The notes beneath the pieces are model-generated. The model saw only the letters and a program-made list of their open reading frames with translations. It had not been told where the DNA came from and did not search any database. From positions 1,178,001 to 1,242,000 of the forward strand of contig JAACMV010000002.1 of the NCBI GenBank assembly GCA_010909725.1: a DNA stretch of 64,000 nucleotides, read 5' to 3'. Positions 19,853 to 29,226 of this stretch are shown piece by piece (position 1 is the first letter of the stretch; each line of letters starts with the position of its first letter). This stretch comes from Picochlorum sp. 'celeri' (lineage: Eukaryota > Chlorophyta > Trebouxiophyceae). A program made the translations under genes and the position numbers.

Positions 19853-22606
19853 TTAGAACCTCTTCCACCCATCGTCTCCACGTGGGATAATTTCGGGCAC
19901 TGACTTCTTGAGCCTGTACCAGACCACAGGGTCCACGCCCAGAGCAATCATAACACCAAATTGCTGGCACCTCTCTGGCATAGCCCAGATAAATGCACGG
20001 ATGTATGTGACACGCTGAGCATGCATGGGCAGGTTCTGCACCACAGCCGGGAGAGCCTCCCACCACCCTGCTGGAGGTGCATCATCCCAACAGTCGTTCA
20101 TAATCTTCTTCTGAACAGGGCCAGAGACGTATCGGCGCACCACAGGCTTGATGTTATCTTCGACATAGTCGTAATTCTCAAATGCTTGCTTCACAAATGA
20201 TGTGATTGCATCATGCAATGCTGATGTTGCTCCACTCTGAATCATATCTGAAATCTTATTTTGCTCCTCAATCATTGCGTCATTCATTTTCAACGCCATA
20301 TTAGGGTGACCAGGGAAGAATGTGGCAATCTGAGGGAAGCATGTATCTCTCTTCAGGCCCGAGTAGAAGTCATTCACAGATGCAAATGTTGACCACTGAG
20401 ATTTCAGGGCAGACAAGAGCCTTGTATTGTTTGGACTCGATGCTAAATTCTCTGAGGTCGTGTGGATTTTCTCCAACATGGCACGAAGAGCTTCCTGTGC
20501 GAGTGGAAGCTGACTCATTGGCCCCCACTTGTGCTCTGGAATAAACACCTTGAGACGAGCAATACCAGCATATGTTCTCAATGTGAGCACCACAGTGGAG
20601 AGCGTTGCGAGTGCAATCAAACACGTCGCAAGAACCTTTGTCAATGCTGTTTGCACCGTCATATCATACAGAACGGCTGCCCAAGCAAGAGCAGTGAGGG
20701 GGAACCCAAGGGCCCACATCTGCATGAAGAATTTCTCACTCCACAAAAAGTGACGCCATGCCATCCATGCCATGATGAGACCCATTGATATCGCACTGTA
20801 AAACAGAGCCTGAGATATTGCATCCATGAAAAAGCCTCCTTGCAATTGAGCCCAGGCAATAGATGCAACAGCAGGTGGTGCAATCCAAATGGCAGCAAAC
20901 ATCCTCATCCGAGGATCTGCATTGTGTCCGAGAGCAAATCTTGGGAATAGCGCAGCGAAAAGGACAACCCACATGATGGTGGCAAATCCGAAGAAAAGGT
21001 AGCAAACTTGTCTGTAAGATTCGTCAATAATTGGTCCCAGAACTGCATAGATGTACAGGCCAACAGGCGCCATCAACCAAGCACCATTCATATGACCATC
21101 GTGGCGCAGCGTCGACAACCAATTACCCACAATGATCACTGCAATCAGGGTTCCAGTAGAGCTTCCAATCCAGAAGAGAACACGGGCCAAAGGTGTCGAG
21201 TATGTATTCCATGCAAGGAAGGCATACACCCCAAAGGACATGGAAGGTACTGAGAAAGCATTATTCATGGCTGGATGCATCCATTCTGAACGCACTTTGC
21301 GTGGATAATAAATCATCTTCAAAACAAACGGACCAGTCATGATGACGGTATGGATGAGGGACAAGAGCGTGATAATTTGCCACACAAGGTTTGGTGCAAG
21401 ATACCGTGGCGACAGCGACATGAACTTGTAAAGTGCCGCCAGGGCGACAACACCAATCACAGAGGACTGGAATCCGATTTTAGAGTGTTTGATGATGGCA
21501 AAATCTTCGCGCTCCCAATCATCGGTCTTCCCTGTCTTGTAATGCAGATCAATCTTTGTGCTTCTTGTGTGATTTTCAAATTCATATGTAACCCTCTTGG
21601 GCACCTCTGGATTCACAACCTTGGTCCACTCGTTCCAAGTATACTTTGTTTCTGGCAGTGAATTGATGTGCACCATGTAAATTGTGTCCGGAATAATTTT
21701 GAACCTGATGGCATATCCAAACACCCAGCATCCAGCACAAAAGTTGAGGAAACTCTCCAGCCAGGCAAAGAAAGCGAGAATCGCCGCAAACACTGTCGAC
21801 GCCTCCCACTGCTTTGTAAATTGCAAAATCATAATGATTGCTGAAAACAGCACACCAACGGACACAGCAAATTGCTTTGGAGGACCAGCTCCCCACACTG
21901 GCCCAGTGCTCCTTCCAAACACTGCTGGACCTACAAGGTCCCAGACAGCCACAACAAACATAGCAAGCGATCCAACAGGAGAGATGCCTGCACCCCCGTA
22001 CAAACGCAAGCAGAAATCTGTCAAAAGACCCACAGAAAGCCACTTGACAGACCTCTTCTCCTGATAGGACAAGGCAGCAATGATGACACAGATCACAAAC
22101 ACAAAGAAACCTGTCCATCGAATCACCCGCCCATCCACAGTATTCGGGAACTCGAACAACGCCCCAATCACGTGGGGTGCCTCCTTGTCCACCCCTACCA
22201 ACGGCACCTGGGCCTCCTTGGCATCACCCTCCTCCACATCTCCACTCCCAACAAGCTTGTCAAACTCCCCACTGGCAATGATCGCCTTGGTCTCATTACA
22301 CCCTCCAACCAGATTACCGTTGATGAAGACCATTGGAACAGTCTTCTGCTGAGCATACTCCCTGAGCTCCTCCAATACCGTAGATCCTGGAATATCCCCA
22401 CCCATCTTGTCCATCTTGTAATACCGAAAGTGAACACCCATGTTCATCATGGTTCTGGTCACTTCAATACAAAAAGGACATGTAGATCGACCAAAAACAA
22501 CAACAGTGTCGGCATTGACTGCCGTCTCAATCTTATCCCGCACAGTCTCCCCATCGATACTTGCGAAATCTTCAACATCGATCCCAATCTTCACAGGATC
22601 AGCCAT
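19853..22606 (-). CDS. Glutaredoxin / DUF4395 / TDT-channel fusion protein
   Basis: 917 residues, one exon. Four parts can be read. (1) Residues about 15-120: a glutaredoxin domain with the dithiol site C43-P-F-C46, the T-V-P-M-V-F cis-Pro loop and G-G-C-N-E-T. (2) About 150-320: a DUF4395-type membrane domain, with N-T-V-D-G-R-V-I-R, I-S-P-V-G-S-L-A, G-P-P-K-Q-F-A and C-A-G-C. (3) About 385-700: a ten-helix TDT/SLAC1/TehA-like anion or dicarboxylate channel, with W-M-H-P-A-M-N-N-A-F-S-V-P and N-G-A-W-L-M-A-P-V-G. (4) About 705-917: a soluble helical domain with scattered His and Glu, vaguely hemerythrin-like. Fusion suggests a redox-controlled anion channel. The order of domains is seen; the function is inferred. 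The single long frame argues against a gene-model fusion error. Confidence 0.8.
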   Translation of the reverse strand: MADPVKIGIDVEDFASIDGETVRDKIETAVNADTVVVFGRSTCPFCIEVTRTMMNMGVHFRYYKMDKMGGDIPGSTVLEELREYAQQKTVPMVFINGNLVGGCNETKAIIASGEFDKLVGSGDVEEGDAKEAQVPLVGVDKEAPHVIGALFEFPNTVDGRVIRWTGFFVFVICVIIAALSYQEKRSVKWLSVGLLTDFCLRLYGGAGISPVGSLAMFVVAVWDLVGPAVFGRSTGPVWGAGPPKQFAVSVGVLFSAIIMILQFTKQWEASTVFAAILAFFAWLESFLNFCAGCWVFGYAIRFKIIPDTIYMVHINSLPETKYTWNEWTKVVNPEVPKRVTYEFENHTRSTKIDLHYKTGKTDDWEREDFAIIKHSKIGFQSSVIGVVALAALYKFMSLSPRYLAPNLVWQIITLLSLIHTVIMTGPFVLKMIYYPRKVRSEWMHPAMNNAFSVPSMSFGVYAFLAWNTYSTPLARVLFWIGSSTGTLIAVIIVGNWLSTLRHDGHMNGAWLMAPVGLYIYAVLGPIIDESYRQVCYLFFGFATIMWVVLFAALFPRFALGHNADPRMRMFAAIWIAPPAVASIAWAQLQGGFFMDAISQALFYSAISMGLIMAWMAWRHFLWSEKFFMQMWALGFPLTALAWAAVLYDMTVQTALTKVLATCLIALATLSTVVLTLRTYAGIARLKVFIPEHKWGPMSQLPLAQEALRAMLEKIHTTSENLASSPNNTRLLSALKSQWSTFASVNDFYSGLKRDTCFPQIATFFPGHPNMALKMNDAMIEEQNKISDMIQSGATSALHDAITSFVKQAFENYDYVEDNIKPVVRRYVSGPVQKKIMNDCWDDAPPAGWWEALPAVVQNLPMHAQRVTYIRAFIWAMPERCQQFGVMIALGVDPVVWYRLKKSVPEIIPRGDDGWKRF

Positions 22607-22612
22607 GATGCT

Positions 22613-22650
22613 GGTTATACCCTCGTACGTCGCAGTATAAACGTATAACC
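22613..22650. promoter_or_regulatory. Inverted repeat just upstream of the fusion gene
   Basis: GGTTATAC (22613-22620) and GTATAACC (22643-22650) form an 8-bp perfect inverted repeat with a 22-base spacer containing CGTACG. It lies 7-44 bp upstream of the ATG (22606, minus strand), so it is either a promoter-proximal site or a 5'-UTR hairpin close to the start codon. Confidence 0.45.
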
Positions 22651-22806
22651 CTAGGGCAAATGCATGCAGAGTATTTATTATGCCCTATTTTGTCCAAAGG
22701 GATCAAACATAATGTCGAGGCAACTGATTCCATACACGTCATTTATGACGAGAGTTTAAACTCGGTTTTTAATTTCTATTTAAGGATTCGTTACACACAA
22801 TTGTCG

Positions 22807-23691
22807 TTACAATGCCTCCCATATGAATGGTATGCCATCATCTCTCCATTCCACTCTATCCTCACAGATGGCTGCAATACACCTAGGGTATAAGATATGT
22901 TCCTGTTTCAACACTCGAGACGCCAGCGTCTCTGCTGTATCCGTTGGATACACGGGAACAACTGCCTGGGAGAGAATGGGTCCTGTGTCATATTCCTCAT
23001 CAATAAAGTGCACAGTGGGCCCCGAAAACCGAGCTCCCGATCTAATAACCGCCTCGTGCACTCGAGACCCATAAAACCCTTTACCTCCAAATGATGGGAG
23101 GAGTCCTGGGTGTATGTTGACAATGGCCTTTGGAAATGTATCCACCACAGTCCCCGGGATGAGTTTCATGTATCCCGCGAGGATGATGAGGTTGACATTG
23201 AATTTCTCTTTCAGTTGATCTATTGCCAGCTCCTCTGCAGTCGAGACTGACTCTGAGGTAGAAGAAGAAGAAGACTGAGATTTTCGGGGTGGGTACACCA
23301 GCACTGGGATACCGTGCTGTCTCGCATATTCTGCCCCCCCACAACTCGGTGCATTCGTAACAACTACAACTACCTCTCCTCCTCGAATCTCACCCTGACG
23401 AATGGCATGGTGAATGGCTTTAAAGTTGGAACCACCTCCTGACACAAACACTGCCAACCGCTTCTTGCCATCCTCTTTTCTTTCTGCTCTCCCTAGTTGA
23501 CCACTGCTAGTACTAGTAGTAGATGATGAGGATGCTACTGCTATCAAGGATGCTCTATTGATGCATCGTTCCATTCTAGTGCATGGCAACCATGCATGTC
23601 GTCGTATGCCATTGCTACCAATCCTCCGAGGTCCTGCCACCTGATGGCTTATTTTCTCCACAGATCTCGGTCGATGGAGTTTTAGTGACAT
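22807..23691 (-). CDS. Phosphoribosylglycinamide formyltransferase (GART, PurN type)
   Basis: 294 residues. About 90 N-terminal residues are Ser/Thr/Arg-rich and poor in acids, a likely plastid transit peptide. The enzyme follows: L-A-V-F-V-S-G-G-G-S-N-F-K-A-I (substrate loop), L-A-G-Y-M-K-L-I-P, then N-I-H-P-G-L-L-P-S-F with the catalytic Asn and His, and D-E-E-Y-D-T-G-P-I with the catalytic Asp. It transfers a formyl group from 10-formyl-THF to GAR in step 3 of purine synthesis, which is plastidial in plants. It is monofunctional, as in bacteria and plants, unlike the trifunctional animal enzyme. Confidence 0.93.
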   Translation of the reverse strand: MSLKLHRPRSVEKISHQVAGPRRIGSNGIRRHAWLPCTRMERCINRASLIAVASSSSTTSTSSGQLGRAERKEDGKKRLAVFVSGGGSNFKAIHHAIRQGEIRGGEVVVVVTNAPSCGGAEYARQHGIPVLVYPPRKSQSSSSSTSESVSTAEELAIDQLKEKFNVNLIILAGYMKLIPGTVVDTFPKAIVNIHPGLLPSFGGKGFYGSRVHEAVIRSGARFSGPTVHFIDEEYDTGPILSQAVVPVYPTDTAETLASRVLKQEHILYPRCIAAICEDRVEWRDDGIPFIWEAL

Positions 23692-23878
23692 CTTTATCTA
23701 TAGTACAATCGTTGTGGCACCCAACCATGGGCTTTTGAGTTGAGAGATGCTGTCCAGTCCAGACATCGGGTCTCCATCCATGGTTTCGAAATGCCTGAGA
23801 ATGTCCCTCATACTTGAATGATCTGATGCTGTTACATTGATCAAAGTACATAAAATACATTATGTGTACAATGTGCGG

Positions 23879-25612
23879 ATGAAATATGCGATGCATATTG
23901 TCCAGCAGCACCGAGGAGGGCACCCTTGTGGGTTGTCGTATTGTCAGCCTCATAGAATTCTTGGCAGCCCACTTCGAGTGTATGGGACAAAGAGGAGCGT
24001 CAGAAATAAAAGAGGGATTGTGTGCTTCTCTGTCGGCAGAGAAGAAGACGAGACACGTGACTATGAGAGGCAAGAGGGAGGACAAGGGACTGGCACCAAA
24101 AAATCGTTTCAGGAGACTGAGTTTGCACTGGTATTGGCAGCTTGCTCCATTGGTTTACTGACGGGATTGGGTGTTGTATTGTTCAACGATGCGGTTGGAA
24201 GTATTCGTCATCTTGTCTGGGGGGATGTGTCTGGTGTGACTGGGAGAGAGTTGCTGGCAGTAGAGGGACATGAGTGGGCTCTGAGATTGGCGCTGCCTCC
24301 TGTGATGGCAGGGGGGGTGGTCGGATTGATAACGCTCGCTTCATCTCCTCGGGCTTTGCCCGTCAAGTCCAAGGGCAAGGCATCGTGGTTTGAGAGGCTT
24401 TCTCGTGTGGGCAGTTCCATAGTGACATTGGGTGGCGGGGCATCACTTGGGCCCGAGGGTCCCTCGGTGGAAATTGGTAGGGATGTTGCAGAGTACTTTG
24501 TGGATACATTGAAGAGCGGCAAGAAACATGTGGCATCTTTTGTTGCTGCTGGGTCTGGGGCAGGTGTTGCCGCTGGATTTAATGCACCGATATCTGGTGT
24601 ATTTTTTGCTGTTGAGACTGTACTTCAGCGGGAAGAGTATTTGATAGGAAGGACGAAAGTGTTACAGGAGAAGGAGTCTTCAGGGTTGACGATTGCCATG
24701 GTCTTGCTTGCAGCTGTCCTTGCAGCTGTAGTCTCTCAGGCAGGTTTAGGTAGCTCTCCTGCATTCAAAGTTCCTGATTACTCTTTGGAGAGTTTTGGGG
24801 AGCTACCACTGTATTTTTTGTTTGGGAGTGTATGCGGTATCGTGTCATCTGTATTTTTGTATAGCATTAGTGTCGCTAGGGATACAATTCAAATATGGAG
24901 GGCGAAAACAGCAAATGAGGCAGTAGCAACGATAGGATTACCCCTGTTTGGTGGCCTAACGACAGGAATCATTGCGCTGTGGTATCCAGAGATACTATAC
25001 CAGGGTTTCGATAATGTGAACTCTGTCTTGCGATCCAGTGGAGACTATGATGCATCTATTCTCATGCAGATTGTTGTCCTGAAAATTATTGCAACCAGTG
25101 TTTGCAGAGGCAGTGGACTCAAAGGGGGTCTGTACGCCCCAAGCATTTTCATTGGAGCTTCCCTAGGATCTGCATATGGACTGATATGTCAGCAATTGGC
25201 AGATGCTTTCGGTATTGCTGTCTCACCGCCTCAAGCATACGCATTGGTTGGGGTTGGAGCAATATTAGCATCTGCATGCAATGTTCCCCTGACCTCAATT
25301 CTGCTATTATTTGAACTCACTAGAGACTACTTGATCATCCTTCCAGCGTTGGCTGCGGTAGGTATTAGCTACTGGGTGAGCTCGAATTGGGATCTGCAAG
25401 GGGTGAAGCATCAGTCTAATCCTGCCACCATGGATCCAGATGTGTCGGATGCATCAGGTCGTCATGTGGATGGTGAGGATTTGGTGATCCATGTTGACGA
25501 TGGATTGACAATCTCGCAAATACTGGCGCTTTGTGAAGCACAGAATAAACGTAATGTCGTAGTTTTGAACGAGGAAAACAATGTTTCTGCTACAATTCAT
25601 AAAACAGAATGA
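23879..25612 (+). CDS. Chloroplast CLC-family anion channel (CLC-e-like)
   Basis: 577 residues from the first ATG of the frame (M-K-Y-A-M-H-I). A basic leader of about 60-80 residues precedes the CLC core. Selectivity motifs are visible: G-G-A-S-L-G-P-E-G-P (G(K/R)EGP equivalent with the gating Glu retained), G-A-G-V-A-A-G-F-N-A-P-I-S-G, and G-S-G-L-K-G-G-L-Y-A-P-S (GxFxP equivalent). The G-P-E-G-P form is typical of plant CLC-e/CLC-f and cyanobacterial CLCs. CLC-e sits in thylakoid membranes and affects ion balance and photosynthesis. The C-terminus holds at most a partial CBS-like stretch (about 510-577). Its stop is only 6 bp from that of the cyclophilin gene. Confidence 0.87.
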   Translation: MKYAMHIVQQHRGGHPCGLSYCQPHRILGSPLRVYGTKRSVRNKRGIVCFSVGREEDETRDYERQEGGQGTGTKKSFQETEFALVLAACSIGLLTGLGVVLFNDAVGSIRHLVWGDVSGVTGRELLAVEGHEWALRLALPPVMAGGVVGLITLASSPRALPVKSKGKASWFERLSRVGSSIVTLGGGASLGPEGPSVEIGRDVAEYFVDTLKSGKKHVASFVAAGSGAGVAAGFNAPISGVFFAVETVLQREEYLIGRTKVLQEKESSGLTIAMVLLAAVLAAVVSQAGLGSSPAFKVPDYSLESFGELPLYFLFGSVCGIVSSVFLYSISVARDTIQIWRAKTANEAVATIGLPLFGGLTTGIIALWYPEILYQGFDNVNSVLRSSGDYDASILMQIVVLKIIATSVCRGSGLKGGLYAPSIFIGASLGSAYGLICQQLADAFGIAVSPPQAYALVGVGAILASACNVPLTSILLLFELTRDYLIILPALAAVGISYWVSSNWDLQGVKHQSNPATMDPDVSDASGRHVDGEDLVIHVDDGLTISQILALCEAQNKRNVVVLNEENNVSATIHKTE

Positions 25613-25618
25613 TAGTGA

Positions 25619-26539
25619 TTACGCAGCACCACAATTTTTAACAATGACTTTCGAGAAGGGCCTGTCAAAAGACATTTCTGCAACGTTTGCTCTCTTGTCA
25701 CCAGACTTCTTCCCAGCCTGGAAAAATGGGCTGTTTGTATTATTTTTTACTCGAGGTAGGTTTCGTAACTTTTCTACAATGTCCATGCCCCCTACGACCT
25801 TGCCAACGATTAAATTGAATCCATCCAACTCTGGGGATGGATTTGTGGTGATGGAGAAACCAGTGCCATTTGGTTGCTGTCCTAAGACCTCTGTAACATT
25901 CACAAATTTACCGTCAATCGCTACCAATCTGTCTTTCGATTCCAAACTCTTGATGGGCCGAACATTGATCGACACAAGGCCAGCTGCATCGTGTTTAAGA
26001 TTTGACTGATCCAATTCATCTTCAAGGGCGTCTGCGGTTGGGCCACCAGTGACTAAAACTCTTCCATTTGCCTCGTATGAGAGAGATGGAAGAGCGCCTA
26101 CGGTGATGTAAGTATCCAACAACTGTGCCACCTTGGATCGCCTGTATCCTACGCCTTGAACACCTTTAACAAGATCAAGAAAACGCTGTTCCGCTATCTT
26201 AGCTTTGCTACCAAGCAATTCAACCTCAATCCTACCGAAATCTTTTCCATCCACGGCAATGTCGAAAAAGACCCTTCTCTGCTGCGAGATCTCTTGCTCT
26301 GCATGGGCAGTGTATCTGATGGGAACATCTGCCAGGAGAACTGAAACTGATACCAGCGCTTGTGTCAAGTGATTTCTTCGCGAGACTGGTAGCGATTGAC
26401 ACACTATGGCACGACCAGAATTCCTTGTCCTATCCTTGCCTTTCTGATGCTGTATCTGTCTCTTCTTCCTTCCTTCCACACAGAAATGGGTAGTCAGAGT
26501 CAAGCAAGCCTTATTATTGAGTCGATACAGCCTATCCAT
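25619..26539 (-). CDS. Divergent chloroplast cyclophilin-like protein (lumenal)
   Basis: 306 residues. The N-terminal about 85 residues read as a transit peptide plus a hydrophobic lumen signal with S-R-R-N-H and ending near A-H-A-E. The rest has a cyclophilin layout: V-F-F-D-I-A-V-D-G-K-D-F-G-R-I-E-V-E-L, A-E-Q-R-F-L-D-L, A-A-G-L-V-S-I-N and D-G-F-N-L-I-V-G-K-V-V-G-G-M-D-I-V-E-K-L. The catalytic Arg/Phe/His set of CypA (F-M-V-Q-G-G-D-F, H-T-G-P-G) is not present, so isomerase activity is doubtful. It resembles the plant CYP26-2/CYP28-like lumen group. It is tail-to-tail with the CLC gene. Confidence 0.78.
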   Translation of the reverse strand: MDRLYRLNNKACLTLTTHFCVEGRKKRQIQHQKGKDRTRNSGRAIVCQSLPVSRRNHLTQALVSVSVLLADVPIRYTAHAEQEISQQRRVFFDIAVDGKDFGRIEVELLGSKAKIAEQRFLDLVKGVQGVGYRRSKVAQLLDTYITVGALPSLSYEANGRVLVTGGPTADALEDELDQSNLKHDAAGLVSINVRPIKSLESKDRLVAIDGKFVNVTEVLGQQPNGTGFSITTNPSPELDGFNLIVGKVVGGMDIVEKLRNLPRVKNNTNSPFFQAGKKSGDKRANVAEMSFDRPFSKVIVKNCGAA

Positions 26540-26673
26540 GCTCCAACTGTAATCAATTTGTGCACAAAACGAAGGAAAAGTAATTTTACTCTCGCAATCG
26601 ATGCTACAAGCAGTATCGTTCTGCGTCCAGCAAAAGATGCGATTGGATTTTGTTTCGAATACAAGAAAACTTC

Positions 26674-26745
26674 CCTAATTAGGACCACGGTGGTCGATCG
26701 ATCGTGGGCATAGGCAACCAGGCCTTTGATGGCGTACCCATCAAA
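26674..26745. promoter_or_regulatory. Cluster of palindromes between cyclophilin and MZM1
   Basis: CCTAATTAGG (26674-26683), GACCAC-G-GTGGTC (26683-26695), CGATCGATCG (about 26695-26704) and TTTGATGG-5-CCATCAAA (26725-26745) follow one another in the 240-bp divergent spacer. The last repeat lies about 35 bp upstream of the MZM1 start. Role unknown; divergent promoter elements are the simplest reading. Confidence 0.4.
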
Positions 26746-26779
26746 TTACTTTTTATTTTATACGGAGTGACAGATAGTC

Positions 26780-27270
26780 ATGGCAGCAACGGCAATCGCA
26801 GCTGAGACGCGCAGCGTTTATAGGGGTCTTTTGCGTTCAGTTCAGCAAGGTGCGTCCACGTCTGCGACATCCAAGTATATTCGCGTGCTTCAAGCTCATA
26901 GTTGAAATTCATACATGTGTAGTCTTTAGGGGGGATTTAGAAATGCTTACTGCTGCGAGACAAGAAATAAGGGATAGGCTGGAGGTTGGTCCTGTTTGCT
27001 GTCTAAAAATTCATTCAACGCATACACCCTCATCGGCAACACTTGATTTTGCTGTAGGAACAAAGGAATGTGCACGATGAAGAAGAAGTGAGCCGACTGC
27101 AGGCAGAAGGAAGGGAGGCAGCAGAATTTCTCAAGACGTCCATCATGCAAGCAATGCCAAATGAAAAGGGTCACATTGCTGTGGATTTAGAAGGGGAGCA
27201 TGCAAACTGTGTCGTCGAGCCAATCGTGCCAGGGATGGAATTGCCAAGTGGCAAAAAGAAGAGGACATGA
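26780..27270 (+). CDS. LYR-motif complex III assembly factor (MZM1/LYRM7-like)
   Basis: Three tiny exons: 26780-26849, 26923-26984 and 27058-27270, with two introns of 73 bp each; 114 residues. The joined protein begins with a short N-terminus, then V-Y-R-G-L-L-R-S-V-Q-Q-V-F-R-G-D, the LYR helix and its conserved Phe-x-x-D, then A-R-Q-E-I-R-D-R-L-E-E-Q-R-N-V and A-E-F-L-K-T-S-I-M-Q-A. The order and the short basic tail resemble MZM1/LYRM7, the mitochondrial matrix chaperone that holds the Rieske Fe-S protein before insertion into complex III. The acceptor for exon 2 was chosen at TGTAG (26921-26922) rather than the nearby TTTAG because only the former keeps the frame. LYRM paralogues cannot be fully excluded. 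Confidence 0.75.
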
Positions 27271-28032
27271 TGGTGACTTGTTACAAACGAAGAAATTGAA
27301 ATATTGACAACATGCAAACAAAAAAAGTAGTGCTGGAAAAACATTTTTTTTAGAAAAGGATGTTTTGACCTTATGGTTGTCTCTTCTCATGGAAATCATG
27401 CATGGTGAAAGTGATCACAGTAATTCTTCTCACTTTCAAAATGCATATGGTTGTATCAATCGTTCATATCTGCTGCCAGGCAGACATCCACCGATGAGTT
27501 CACAATGGTCAATGTGTCAAATCATCAGTGGTTTTCAAAGCTCTGGCCCAATCTTTCTGCATATGGTTTGAAAAAAACACGTATGGATAAAAATGGAAAA
27601 CGTTGTGCATTCATCATCATGGTTGTAGTAGGGAAAATCCAAATAAGTAGTTGTCAATCATTTGTCCTCGACATTTTCCAGCCGTCTGTGAAATCATCTA
27701 GTCTGCTTCCTTCATCATCATCATAATACATTTTCTTCTGCTTTTTCTGCTCTGTACGCTACGAATACATTTGATGGTGGTAAAGCTTTTGTATCGTGGT
27801 TTGTTGCTCTCACATTGCACCTGTGAGAACATCTGCCTGATCCTGCTTCCTGAACAGCATCATCATTTGAAATCTTTTAATCTTGCTCATCCTGCTTGCC
27901 CCTGCGCTAAAAAAGCATGCAATATCCTATATGAAATAAAATTCTTCAATCAATCCGATCCAATCCAATCCAATCTGACACCTGCCCTGCTGGAGTTGTC
28001 CACACAATTCAAGTGCATCTAATCGTGAATGA
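27271..28032. other. Intergenic, 762 bp, no convincing gene
   Basis: This holds the 3' flanks of MZM1 and of the CCCH zinc-finger gene, which converge. Short frames (for example 27451-27726) have no family features and biased composition. A run of C-C-A-A-T-type repeats lies near 27954-27974. AAAACAT and ATGTTTT form a 7-bp inverted repeat around 27337-27366. Confidence 0.55.
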
Positions 28033-29226
28033 CTAGACACAAAAATCACCAAACATATGCTCGCATACTGACATATCCAAGGAATCGGAGGAGGAAGACT
28101 CTGGAATGCTCAAAACACTGTGGCAATCGCTTCCAAACCTTGGAAGTCCTTCATTCTCTGCAGATTTCCGAGCATGCTGTGGCCAAATCCCTGTCTTCCT
28201 GCTGGCAGCGAGGGTCTTGAGCGCTTCAACGGCATCAGCCACAGCATTTGCTCGTCTCACCTGGTCCTTTTCAAATGCCGCTGCTTGAAGCGATGCAAGC
28301 TTAATATTCTCGGTAGAATCCCTCGTCACGTATCCTGAGGGTGTCGTGGTTCCAGAGCACACACCAGGCGATGAGTCCGCAGAGCTGCATTTACATCCTT
28401 CCTCGCTTGGGTCCCTGAGCTCATCCAAGGAGTGGGCAAAAAAGCAAAGGTCCCTCTGGCACGCCTTTCCTTCGGTGCACAACTGTGTTCTGTATTTCGA
28501 GGGATGCAACCAGGCTTCAAATACGCCATGGCTCAAAGGACACATATCACCCAACTTACAGTTTCCCTTCCTGAAATGAGGACAAGGGACAGCCCTGTAT
28601 GTATATTCTCTTGGATGCCTCCTTCGAGCCTTCTCCCCCGGGTGCAAATAGGGACATGCCGCAGTGTCATGCAAGCACGAGTCCAAATGAGGACACAATT
28701 CCACCTTGTATCGGTACATTCTGAAATCGTCGCTCGAGTAATCACAACCATCGATTTCTTGCAGAAAGCTGATTGGCGTCATCAACGCGGCAGGCTTGGC
28801 ACCACCTATGGGACCCTGCTGCTGAGACGCGGTCATCTGCTCCAGGGAATGCCCAGGCACGCGACCGCAGTGATCCATCGCATCCCTGTCTGCACCATAC
28901 TGCACCAACAACGCAATGATCTTTGCACTGGCCATGGACGGCCTGCACGCGCAGGCAAGATGCAGGGCAGTCTTCCCATCACTTGGGGAGACTGCGGTAG
29001 CATCTGCCCCAGCTGCAAGCAGCTTCTCCACACACTTCACTGCCTGCATCGATGCTGCAATCTGTAATAAGGATCTCGTAGACTGCTCTCCCTCCTTCTC
29101 GTTCTGACTCAGGGACTCGTCCCACGCATACCACGAGTCCAAAGAGCCCGTGGGCAGCAGCTCTGGCAAATCCATGAGAACACCATGCACCCAAGGCATC
29201 GTGCTTGCATCCACAGACTCGAACAT
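28033..29226 (-). CDS. Ankyrin plus tandem CCCH zinc-finger protein (plant RR-TZF type)
   Basis: 397 residues. Residues about 50-130 contain two ankyrin repeats (S-L-L-Q-I-A-A-S, L-L-A-A-G-A-D-A, G-K-T-A-L-H-L-A-C-A, L-L-V-Q-Y-G-A-D). Residues about 185-275 hold an Arg-rich stretch (G-E-K-A-R-R-R-H-P-R-E-Y) and zinc fingers: C-x7-C-x5-C-x3-H, 16 residues, C-x5-C-x4-C-x3-H. That exact spacing defines the plant tandem zinc-finger (TZF) group, with an extra Cys/His cluster upstream (C-P-H-L-D-S-C). Plant RR-TZF proteins shuttle to P-bodies and bind mRNA, controlling decay under stress and sugar signals. The C-terminal 120 residues are Ser-rich and disordered. Single exon. Confidence 0.87.
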   Translation of the reverse strand: MFESVDASTMPWVHGVLMDLPELLPTGSLDSWYAWDESLSQNEKEGEQSTRSLLQIAASMQAVKCVEKLLAAGADATAVSPSDGKTALHLACACRPSMASAKIIALLVQYGADRDAMDHCGRVPGHSLEQMTASQQQGPIGGAKPAALMTPISFLQEIDGCDYSSDDFRMYRYKVELCPHLDSCLHDTAACPYLHPGEKARRRHPREYTYRAVPCPHFRKGNCKLGDMCPLSHGVFEAWLHPSKYRTQLCTEGKACQRDLCFFAHSLDELRDPSEEGCKCSSADSSPGVCSGTTTPSGYVTRDSTENIKLASLQAAAFEKDQVRRANAVADAVEALKTLAASRKTGIWPQHARKSAENEGLPRFGSDCHSVLSIPESSSSDSLDMSVCEHMFGDFCV

